A stretch of 64,000 bases of DNA from Sapria himalayana. Its lineage: Eukaryota; Streptophyta; Magnoliopsida; Malpighiales; Rafflesiaceae. Positions 25,080 through 35,071 of the stretch are shown here, piece by piece; position 1 is the stretch's first letter, and each line of letters starts with the position of its first letter. The notes beneath the pieces were generated by a model. That model ran no database searches. It had not been told where the DNA came from and saw only the letters and a program-made list of their open reading frames with translations. Where the stretch lies: contig JAREIK010003356.1 of NCBI GenBank assembly GCA_029783825.1, positions 1,862,824 to 1,926,823 on the forward strand, read 5' to 3'. The translations under genes and the position numbers were made by a program.

Positions 25080-25300
25080 ATTATATTACATCTTATTAAT
25101 CAATGTATCTGCTGAATGTGCATAAAGTATAATCTATCAATGCATTGATGTTGCTTTATCTCCCACTGCTCCTCCGATCACCAACTTTCCACTGCGAAAA
25201 TGCTGTCACGGTACTTCATGTTTATTGAAATATGTGTTCACTTATACATGCTTCGTATGGAAAACAATACGGTAGCATTTCTATAAGAAATTTAAACCAC
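25080..25300 (-). pseudogene. Conserved transposase-gene tail, copy E2-b
   Basis: Second E2 copy of the tail, about 1.25 kb from the first in direct orientation. It keeps TTACATCTTATTAATCAATG and CATAAAGTATAATCTATC. No open frame. Confidence 0.5.
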
Positions 25301-25344
25301 CAAATCAAATCAAATTAAATAAAAAATAACTATATTTTGATAAA

Positions 25345-25545
25345 TATATATTACTGCAGTAAATATGTACATATATACTAGCATTTCATTCGTACAGTTA
25401 TTACTATAGTATATGTACATATAAACTGCAGTATTATGCATACATATATACTGATTACATATATATACTCAATATATATGTTCATAAAATACTATAGTAT
25501 TATATGTACGTATATACTGACTATATACGTACGTATATACCGCAT
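25345..25545. repeat. AT-rich palindromic minisatellite, E2 second copy
   Basis: TATATACTGACTATATACGT-type units, in the same order and position as 24065-24265. Confidence 0.65.
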
Positions 25546-25945
25546 ATGTTGCCGTTGCTGCTGCTCTTGCTACCGCTACTGCTCCCGCTATTGCTGTTGC
25601 TCTCGCTATCACTACCACTACCGCTACCGATGCCACTGTCGCTGGCCCTGCTCCCGTTCCTACTGCTACTACCATTGTCGATGCTGTCGGTGCTGCTGCT
25701 AACATCCCTACCGCCACCACTGCTACTGCCGCAGCCACTACTATAGCTGCTGCGGCTTCTGCCACTAATGCCGCCACTACCGCTACTGCCTTTTATGTCG
25801 TTGCTATCACTTCTGCCGTAGCTATCACAGATGCCACTGATGTCGCCTCAGCCACTGCTGTTGATGCTGCCACTACTGTGGCCGTTGCCTCTTCCGCTGC
25901 TGCCACATCTGTCGCTGCCATCTTTGCCGATGCTACCTCTGCTGA
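25546..25945. repeat. RCY triplet tract, E2 second copy
   Basis: About 400 bp of GCT/GCC/ACT/ACC triplets, ending in a 90-bp segment with GGCTTTTACATACCTATAAT that also follows the first copy. This marks the two stretches as a tandem duplication of the whole module. Confidence 0.8.
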
Positions 25946-26429
25946 TTATGGCTTTTACATACCTATAATAGGCTAAAACACTACCCAAAAAATTAAGAGA
26001 CACAAAAACATATTCACGGATATATAAAAACAAATATTATAGAGATGATCAAACACAAATTAAAGTTTATTCTCATACAGCTTCACCAAAAATCCAAAAG
26101 ATGCCTATCAATTATGTTTAAAGATAAAGAGAGTGCAAAAATATAATGTTTTTAGAAAAATAATGATAATATAAGCTAGCCCTCTTTTTTATAAAGCTAA
26201 AATCGGTAAATATGGGACTCATGCATTGGAAGGACCGTGGAAACAGAATGCTTTGAATTAAGATTTTTTCTTTTCTCTCACATAATGTGTCCTGCAAATA
26301 TTCATAATTTTGTTAATCAAAAATGCAAAGAAAAAAACCAAAATAAAAAAAAAGTGATACTTGCAACAAAATATCATAATTATTTACTACACATAGACAA
26401 AAATAAATAAAAGTTCATAAATAATTCTC

Positions 26430-28293
26430 ATGCTCAATCATCCTCATAATTTGTAGGGAATGCTAGCCTTTCCTACAAGGATTCACAGATGGATCTCGGA
26501 ATGCTATCTGGTGTATCAATGCCTCTAACTGAGACTCCATATTGGACATCTACTATTGTATTGCTTTTTTAATATCTTTAATTTCTTGCATTTCTTCCAT
26601 CAAATTAGTTATCTGCTCATCTTTTTTTTATAGTTCGGTCTCCATATCTACAATATGTTCATTTGTTTCATGTGCTTGTTGTTCCACCACTTCATCCACC
26701 ATTGCTAATACAGATGAATTAGAAGCACGACTACTACAACAAAATGCCACTCTCCTAGAGCCGATTCCATACACTCGCTGCTTCTTTTGACCTCCTATTT
26801 TCTCCAAATAAATTGGATCATAGTCAATTGGTTGAAGATATATAGAACCCTCAACTTGTTGATGAGCAGCTGTCACACATTCCTCCATTAGGTCGTGAGA
26901 TAAAATGGAGATAAAAACTATTCTAGATTTACAAAAAAAAATAAAAATTTAGCATTCAAAATATTTTTTATAATGTGCCATAGTTTTATAAAGTCTAATT
27001 AATATAACAATTTCTTAATGCAATCATATGAGACTTGTTGTCAACATACTGACCATCCACTTTCTTCATATGCATCTTAATGAAAATCTCATAGAAATTT
27101 GGATATCGACCCAATTCTCCAACCTAGAATATCTTTTTATTAATTCATAAAAAAACAAATGATAAAAAAATTTAACAAAATTATTAAAACCATGCAGAGA
27201 ATATATATATTGCACTATTAAGTCAAACACAAAATATAGATATGTTTAGAATTTTAAATTTGTACCAAATCTCGAGCGTACTCAATGCTCGACTTTGAAT
27301 CTCATGTGTGTCAACAGATTTCTGTACCTAGTCCAACAACCTCACTTCGTCGATTTTTGCTGGCAAAATCTGATTTTTTTCTTCACATATGGCTCCTCCT
27401 AATAATTAAGCCACATGGGCCATGCTTCTTCAGATATAAAATCAGACATTTCTTTAATTTTCTTTAATTTATGAATAAAATAAGAATACCATTGAGCTGT
27501 TTTGATCTCCCATAATGACTTAATCTTTCCATCAAATTTTGGTTGCCATGTGCACTGATTCTATAAAAAAAATGACAAAAGAATTTATATTAACAATAAG
27601 AACATAATTATTTACTGCTTGAATAACCAACATAAAAGTTAAGTAATTAGATAATAATTTTTCAATTCTTTTGTTTTGTTATTTTTACCTGAAAATCATT
27701 AAAATATGACTCATTTGTCGATTGAAAAACTTTCTTCCAAGAGAAAGCTTTGGCATCAATCATTTTCTTGAAACCCTTTGTAATTATAGTCGAACACTTA
27801 TGAGATGGAATAAAATTGTACTAATAAATAAATAACATAGAAAACAAACAAATCATAACAATATAAAAAAACCACTGACAGTAACATCAAATTTTATTTT
27901 CAAAAAATTTTTATATTTTTTTTACCTCTCATCCACAATATCAGTTTCTAACTTTGAATTGACTTCAGAAGAAAGCACAACATTTGATCATGTCGTTGGT
28001 ATTGTAAATGGGGGAACAATCAGTGTAAATTGTGGTGTAAATGATTGAGATGGATCAAAAGTGTGAGCAGGAAGCACAATCGGTGGTGGTCTTACATCTG
28101 ATAAAGGTGTTAGTAGAGGTCTCAATGATGATATTGGTGATAGAAATGGAGTTGGTGATAGTGATGTTGAAGTCAGGATATGGTGGCTATGAGCTAGTAC
28201 TGATTCTGGAACATTATGTAACATACTAGTTGAATTTGGTTCATTTCTGTGTCCACGTCCAGCTCCACCACGACCACATCCTTTAGGTGCCAT
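26430..28293 (-). pseudogene. TNP1/TNPA-like CACTA protein gene (Transposase_24 type), decayed
   Basis: Exon-like pieces on the minus strand follow the order of plant Transposase_24 proteins, which bind the subterminal repeats of CACTA elements. First comes 28293 to about 27926, starting MAPKGCGRGGAGRGH and ending near ETDIVDER at a GTAAAA donor, with one internal TGA. Next is about 27820-27689 with KGFKKMIDAKAFSWKKVF ending in a donor. Then about 27560-27280 begins CTWQPKFDGKIKSLWEI and is broken by stops. Then about 27125-27010 has RYPNFYEIFIKMHMKKVDG. Last comes 26888-26430 with GGQKKQRVYGIGSRRVAF, the family's glycine/basic signature, then a Glu-rich coiled coil. Several nonsense codons show that the gene is dead. 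It lies 140 bp downstream of the TNP2 tail on the same strand, the usual CACTA arrangement. Confidence 0.85.
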
Positions 28294-28433
28294 CTACAGT
28301 ACAAAATAAAACAAAGAACAAAAAATAGAAAAATAATGAACAAGCATGCATTTTCGAATAAAACACACCGATAGATTTCAATAAAATATAAAACATCTTT
28401 GGTAGTTTAAATTTATGATAAAATTATAACAAT

Positions 28434-30735
28434 TTAATTATCAGCATCACTATCATCCTCCAATGGATATTCTGATATTTTGTCTGATTTCGAAAGAAGT
28501 TCAAACTCATCTTCAGATAGAAATTGATCATCTTCAATTTCTATTGTGCCACCATTTGAGTCACATAAATTTTCTAGATCTTCATCTACATTCAAAGGCT
28601 TAATATTATTTATGCCATCTTTTTGGAATGCTGGTGCAATTTCTATGTCTGCACTTCTTTGTTGCAATGATGATACTTCAAATTTTGATCACGCTTTGAT
28701 CTTGCAAATCACCGACCAATCTTTCTTTTCACGAGATAAACTCGAATATGTACAATAATATACTTGAGCGGCTTGAACTGCCATAATAAATGGCTCATTT
28801 CGATTATAATTGTGTTTATGGTTAACATCCACTAGCTTATAATCCGAATGAATCTTTGTGCCCACATTTGGTGTAGGATCAAAACATTCACACTTAAATA
28901 ATACAATCCTATTATTTTCGAGTCCAGGATACTCCAACTCAATAACTTCTTTGAGTTGATCATAATAATCAATCTCATCTATACTATATCCCATGCCTTT
29001 AATGCATACACCACTATTTATTGTTATTTTAGACGAACCGTGCCCGATTGTGTGAAATTTATATCTATTAACGAAATACCCAGGATAGGTTATCACATAT
29101 CAAAATGGGCCTTTACTTAGATTCTGAATAAAAATATTTGAATCTCAATTTGAAGGATCAATTACCCGTGACATTAAATAAAAAAATTGATATTAACAAA
29201 TAAAAGATAAAAATAAATTAAATAATTCAAAATTTAAAACTTAATATTTCTCACATAATTTTTGAACCAATTTGCAAATTCATTTTCTAGCATATAATCG
29301 ACATCATTGCTGGAAATTGATGGTTGCTTATATTTTAACTACTCAATATAAATACTCCACAAATATAAAAAGAGAAAAAAATGTATATTAATTTATAATA
29401 ATTCCTATTAAAGATAAAATTAAACTATGATTTAACCTGCAACCATTTAGTGTATACTTACTCAATGTATAGTGCAACCTCCTCAGAATTAAGTAAAACA
29501 TAGCTCATGGTTGCTTTGTACTCTTAATCTATCATACATCTTTTCATTGCTCTTCTAAATGCTCTTCTAGGATACTTGAAGATAGATAGTTTGTCCACAG
29601 AATCATTTTCTATCATCACATGACCTTCATAATTCCACGACACATTTTAATTCTTTGTATTGACATGGTCATTAAAATAATAAGAACAAAATGATGATGC
29701 TTCTTCTACTAAATATGCATTGCAAATTGAACCTTCAACTTTTGCCTTGTTTCTAACATTCAATTTCAACTTACGAAGATACCTACAACCACAATGTTAG
29801 GTTTAAATTTTTTTAAATTACAATATTACTTAAAGTATGAAATAATAAAACAAAGCAAATTATATGTATTTACCTCTCAAAAGTATACATCCACCTGAAT
29901 TGCTCTGGCCCAACAATCCTTGCTTCATATGCCAAAATGACTGGCAAATGCTCCATTGAGTCAAAAAAACTCGGTGGGAATATTTGTTCTAGCTTACAAA
30001 TAATAAGTGGAATGTCATTCTCTAGCCTCACCATGTCATCTATTTTGATTGTGGTTGTAGTTAGATGTTTGAAAAACAAACATAGTTATGTAAGGACCTT
30101 CCAAACACTTAGTGGAAGTAATTCACTGAATGCAATTGTTATTAATCTCTACATAAATACATGACTGTCATGACTTTTCATTTCAAATAACTTAAGATTG
30201 TTCATATCTACTCATCTACCCATATTTGACATATATCCATAGAGGAATTTCAAATTTTTAACCCATTCACACAATATATTTCTTGTCTTCTTATCAAGCG
30301 TGTAGCAAGCTTTAAAGAATTTTCCTATTTGCTCATTCAGTTTCAATTCATGCCACCGACATTAATTATCCAGCTCTTGTCTTGATTTTAAAGTGTCTTT
30401 TGTTTTTCCATCTACATTAAGGACAGTGTTGAAAATAATGTCAAAAACATCTTTTTCAATATACATTATATCTAAGATATGATGAATTAAAATGGATTTC
30501 CAATAGGGCAAGTCCCAAAATATACTATGTTTCCTCGAGCCAAATAATTTACCTATTGGTCAATTACTTCCAGTAGCATCCTTTTCAGTTACCTTCTTCA
30601 AACCCAAACTATGAATTTCTATAATAATATCATCTCCTAAACAAATAGCTGGTGCAACACTCATCACAATTTTATTTCTTCGTAATGCAGTTCTATTTCT
30701 TTGAAATGGATGATTCGTAGGTAGAAACTTATGAT
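28434..30735 (-). pseudogene. TNP2-like CACTA transposase gene, carboxy-terminal part, decayed
   Basis: On the minus strand from 30735, fragments read FLPTNHPFQRNRTALRR, LIHHILDIMYIEKDVFD and DGKTKDTLKSRQEL, which is the end of the Transposase_21 domain. DUF4218 follows: DSHVFM, a DIPLIICKLEQIFPPSFFD stretch at about 30020-29960, HLPVILAYEA and QFRWMYTFER, an intron at about 29870-29785, then RYLRKLKLNVRNKAKVEG. An exon with EFANWFKNYV lies near 29290. DUF4216 follows at 29096-28689 with YPGYFVNRYKFHT, GMGYS, LFKCECFDPTPN and QAAQVYYC. An acidic tail continues in the same frame to 28434 after a single TGA. The amino-terminal catalytic half is absent upstream, where only AT-rich sequence occurs. 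At least five other nonsense codons are present. It is a dead copy of the protein that cuts element ends. Confidence 0.9.
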
Positions 30736-30739
30736 GGTT

Positions 30740-31190
30740 ATATTATTCAAATATTTATTTGTTTATTCATTAATTCAAATATTTTTATACTTTTTTTATT
30801 TAATCATATAATTATATAATTCACCTTTTTAGTAGTAGTAATTTTTATATATGGTCATTTATTAATTAAAATATCTTACAAAAAGATTATAATTATATAA
30901 TTATTTATCTAATGTTTTTTTTAATATATTTAATTATCATAATTAAATATTTCAGAAAAATAATTTGTATACTTTTTAAAATATTTTATTTAATCATTAT
31001 TAATATAAATTTTTATTTGTATTTATATAATTTCGAAATTATTTTTTTATAATATCCTATTTTAATAATTATATGAGGTGAATGTGTCATTCAAAAAATG
31101 CTCATCCATAGGTCATGGCATACATTTAATATAGAAAATTACATAAAAAATTAAAATAAATAATATAAAAAAATTAAAATAATTAAAGAT
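30740..31190. other. AT-rich stretch where the TNP2 amino-terminal half is expected
   Basis: Only A- and T-rich sequence occurs between the first recognisable TNP2 residues and the subterminal repeats. I see no transposase motif on either strand. This suggests an internal deletion of the upstream half of the gene. Confidence 0.5.
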
Positions 31191-31640
31191 TAGCGATGTA
31201 AATTATTCCCATCACAAAAGCTAGGGGAAAATATTTAGCTAAATGCATATATTTTGTAAAAATTATCATTTAAGGTATAATCACTTGCAAAAAAATATAA
31301 AAGAGGAAAAAATATTCATATAATGATAATGTCTTGATCTAATTAGCTAGAAAGAATTTGTCGCTAATTTCGTCGCTAAATTTCCCACATTTAATTGTGG
31401 GGAAATCAATGAAAAAGTAGTGACGAATTATGTCACGATCTAATTAGCTAGGGAAATCCATCGCTAATTCCGTGGCTAATTCCATTGCTATATTTCCCAC
31501 TTTTCAATGCAAGGAAATTTAGAAAAAAAATTTACTGCGGATAATCTCTCATTCTAATTAGCTAGGGAAATTTCGACACTAAATCTATCGCTAGATTAGC
31601 TAGGGAAGATCCATTGCTAAAATTGACAAAAAATTTGAAA
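31190..31640. repeat. E2 upstream-end subterminal repeats, ~110-bp tandem
   Basis: Three successive units start with a GATCTAATTAGCTAGGGAAA-like word (near 31337, 31437 and 31552) and continue through GCTAATTCCGT and ATTTCCCACTTTT. This differs in layout from the left-end cluster but uses the same core words. Confidence 0.75.
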
Positions 31641-31744
31641 TAGCTGTTTCCATCGCTAATCATCATTAATCCTTGAAAAATTTTATTTCAATATGCTGTA
31701 TATGTAATTTGTTTTTACTTAATAATCTGTTTTAATATTTTCAT

Positions 31745-32200
31745 GTAAATATAGGAAAGGAAATATTAAAAGCCCGGGGATGCAGCAGTAGCACAATAAT
31801 GGAGGTCCCGCTTCGGTTAAATGAACCGGATGTTTATTTTTCATATAAAATGATTTGTAATTTTAATTTTCGGGCGGCTATTTTTTGACCCTGTTGAACT
31901 GTTCATCATCCCTCTCCTCTCTCTCTATGTGATTTCACGACTGCTGCATGCTGCATACTGTAAGACGTTCTGTTTCTTGGTTCTAATCTGTAACGCATAA
32001 GCATTTTCTGGTGGAGGTAGCTAGTCGTAATGAGCGACTAGCGAACCACGTTATTTCCTGTGTTGAATTCTAATTTTTTATTCTGTAGTGGATGCTGTTG
32101 GATTGGGATATATATATTGCTTGTTTCTGTGTTTCAGTTGTTTTCTGTTTCTTAATCTCACTACCTGTGGAAGCGCAATTACCCAACACAATATTATATC
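31745..32200 (+). other. Less AT-rich insert between E2 subterminal repeats; promoter/5' UTR-like
   Basis: This stretch separates the 110-bp subterminal units from the last 100 bp of the element and lacks their words. On the plus strand it has a TATAAAA-like box near 31843, a CCCTCTCCTCTCTCTCT run near 31912-31927 typical of plant 5' untranslated regions, a possible donor GGAGGTAGCT near 32013-32022, and a possible acceptor TGTGTTTCAG near 32130. No clear protein frame is present. A captured host promoter and leader is possible; this is inference. Confidence 0.35.
32020..32042. repeat. Perfect 8-bp inverted repeat with 7-nt loop
   Basis: The arms are GCTAGTCG (32020-32027) and CGACTAGC (32035-32042). 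It lies within the less AT-rich insert of E2 and resembles, but is not identical to, the TAGCTAGGG words of the subterminal repeats. Confidence 0.7.
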
Positions 32201-33499
32201 ACAAATTCCTTGCTATTCCCAAGCTAATTACTCACTATTTAGTTAGGATTTATTCCCTAGCTAAAATTCACTATATAAATTGACATTTTTTTGTAGTGGA
32301 CAAATGATTGACAGATTGAAAGACATAATGATAGATAGTTTGATAGATAGATAGATGGATGGATAGATCAATTGATAGATAGATAAATAGAAAGACATAT
32401 AAATAGACAGATAGATAGACAAATAGATAGAAAAATAGATATACAAATAGATAGAGAGATTATTAAACAATAGATAGATAGACAGATAGTTAGTTAGTTA
32501 GTAAGATATTTCGATAGATAGATAAATAGAAAGATTGAGAGATAGGTAGATAGATAATAGTAATATAGATAGATAAATAGATAGAAGATAGAAAGATATT
32601 TAGACAGGTAGTTAGATAGATAGTAGACAGATAAATAAATAAGTAGATAGATATATATATATAATTATATATATAAACAAATAGATAGATAGACAAATCA
32701 AAAATAGTAAATTAGAAAGATAGATAGGTAGAGAGATAGACAGACAAACAAATAGGCAGATAGGCTGCTAGCGAGATTGGTAGACAGTCATGTAAGTAGA
32801 TAGATAGACAGGCAAACAAAGGGATTGACAGATAGACAGATAGATAGACTGATAGACAAATAAACAAATAGAAAGACATATATAGACATGAAAGACAAAT
32901 AGACATATAAACTGACAATTTAATAGATAAATAGATAAATAGTTTTATAGACATAATGATAGATAGATAGATATATAGATAGATAGATAGATAGATTGAT
33001 TGATAAACATAATTATAGATAGATTGATAGAAATTATGATAGATAGATTTATAAATAGATTGATAAACAGATTGAGAGATAGGTTGATAGACAGATTATT
33101 AAATAGATGGATAGATAGATAGATAGACATATAGATAGACAAATAGATAAACATATTATTAGAAATATAGAAAAATAGATAGATAGATAGTTAGATAAAG
33201 AGATAGAAAGATATATTGATATGTAAATAGATAAATAGAAAGATATGTAGATAAACAGATAGATAGATAGACAGATAGATATATAGATAGACAGATAGAG
33301 AGACAGAAAGATAGACAAGTAGATACATAGATAGATAGGCAGATAGATAGATAGATAGATAGATTGATAAATAAAGTGACATACAAATAGATAAAAAGAT
33401 CTATAAATAGATAGAAATAAAGATATACAGATAAAAAGACATATAGATAGATAGATACATAGAAAGATAGCTAGATAAACAGACAGACAGATAGATAGA

Positions 33500-33920
33500 T
33501 ATATAGATAGATAGAGAGATAGACAGCTTGATAAATGGATTGATAGTTAGTTTGATAGATAGATTGACAGATTGATTGATAAATTGATAAATAAATTGAT
33601 AATATTAGATTGGCAAATTGATAGACTATTAGAAAGACAGATTGATAGATGGATAGATAGATATATAGATAGATAAATATATAGATATATAGTTAGATAT
33701 ATAGATAGATAGAGAGATAGACAGATTGATAAATGGATTGATAGTTAGTTTGATAGATAGATTGACTGATTGATTGATAAATTGATAAATAAATTGATAA
33801 TATTAGATTGGCAAATTGATAGACTATTAGAAAGACAGATTGATAGATGGATAGATAGATATATAGATAGATAAATATATAGATATATAGTTAGATATAT
33901 AGATAGATAGAGAGATAGAT
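33500..33920. repeat. 198-bp tandem duplication inside array 2
   Basis: A distinctive variant string containing ATAAATGGATTGATAGTTAG and ATATTAGATTGGCAAATTG occurs twice with a 198-bp offset (anchors 33531 and 33729). The copies differ at very few positions. The similarity is far higher than between other parts of the array, so the copying was recent. Confidence 0.85.
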
Positions 33921-34005
33921 AGATAGATATATAGATTGATAGATAGTCTGATTATTAGATAGAAAGATAGAAATATTATTAGATCGATAGATTTAAAATT
34001 AGATA

Positions 34006-34008
<3 letters not shown>

Positions 34009-34047
<39 letters not shown>
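34009..34047. repeat. (AT)n run inside array 2
   Basis: An AT dinucleotide run of 39 bp bordered on both sides by GATA sequence. Confidence 0.85.
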
Positions 34048-34064
<17 letters not shown>

Positions 34065-35036
34065 TAAAATAGATAGATAAAGAAAAATAAAAATAGATAG
34101 ATAGAAAGTTAGACAGAAAGATATTCAAATAGTTATATGAATAGATTAATAGAATGATAGATAGATAGATAATTGACATATAGATAGACATATAGAAGAA
34201 TAGACAGACAGATAGCCAGACAGAAAAATAGATAGATAGATAGAAAAAAATATAAACTGATAAATAGACAGATAAACAGACAGACATATAGATAGATAGA
34301 ATGATAGACATATAGATACAGAGATAAATAGAGAGATAGATAGACATATAGATATGCATATAGATAGATAGATAGACACATAGATACACACCTAGATAGA
34401 CAGAGAGATTGATAGATAGATAGAAAGCTAGATTGACAGATAAATATATTTAAAAATAGATAGATAGATAGATAGACACATAGATTGATTAATAGATATA
34501 CAGATAGATTGATAGATAGACAAATAGTTTGATCGATAGATAGATAGAAAAAAAGATTGACATATAGATGGACAAATAGATATATAGATAAAAAGATAGA
34601 TAGATAGATAAGAAATAGATAGATAGACAAGTAGATAGATATATAAATATATAGTTAGAAACATAGAAAGACAAATAGATAGATAGATAGATAGATAGAC
34701 AAATAGACACAAATAGTAAGATAGATAAATAGATAATTAGATAGACAGACAGATAGATTGGGAGGCAGTAAATTAAGTAGACTATCAGGTAGGCAGGCAG
34801 ATAGACATAAATATATACAAACAAATATGTAGTTAGATAGACAGACAAACAAAGAGACAGACAAATAGAAAAAAACTTAGACAGACAAACAGAAAGATAG
34901 ATAAATAGATTGACAAATAGCTTTTTAGACACATAGATAGATTGATAGGGTGATAGATTGATAGGGTTATAGATAGAAAGATTGATAGAAAAATATATAA
35001 ACAGATAGATATATAGATAGATAGTTAGAAAGATAT

Positions 35037-35071
<35 letters not shown>

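Larger units (their letters stand above)
23246..32298 (-). mobile_element. E2: CACTA (En/Spm) element with both ends
   Basis: The left end is CACTACAAAAAAATC and the right end is TTTTTTTGTAGTG, perfect inverted termini of at least 12 bp. Subterminal repeat clusters lie at 23260-23640 and 31190-31640, with a remnant at 32205-32270. The interior has TNP2-like and then TNP1-like pseudogenes, both on the minus strand, so the right end is the upstream end. Length is 9.05 kb. The amino-terminal catalytic part of TNP2 is missing and both genes have stops, so the element is non-autonomous. The flanking trinucleotides (ATT left, GAC right) do not form the usual 3-bp duplication, and the flanking arrays are of opposite strand. 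Confidence 0.85.

Noticed and set aside
26542..26790. Plus-strand Ser/Ile/Cys-rich frame as a gene
   Set aside because: It is antisense to the TNP1-like exon with the GGQKKQRVYGIGS signature, which is the credible reading.
28041..28229. Plus-strand frame opposite the first TNP1 exon, and similar at 28546-28758 and 29937-30164
   Set aside because: They are antisense shadows of the TNP1 and TNP2 coding segments, which match known families on the minus strand.
23246..32298. E2 as an intact, active autonomous element
   Set aside because: TNP2 lacks its amino-terminal half, both genes have several nonsense codons, and the 3-bp flanks do not match.
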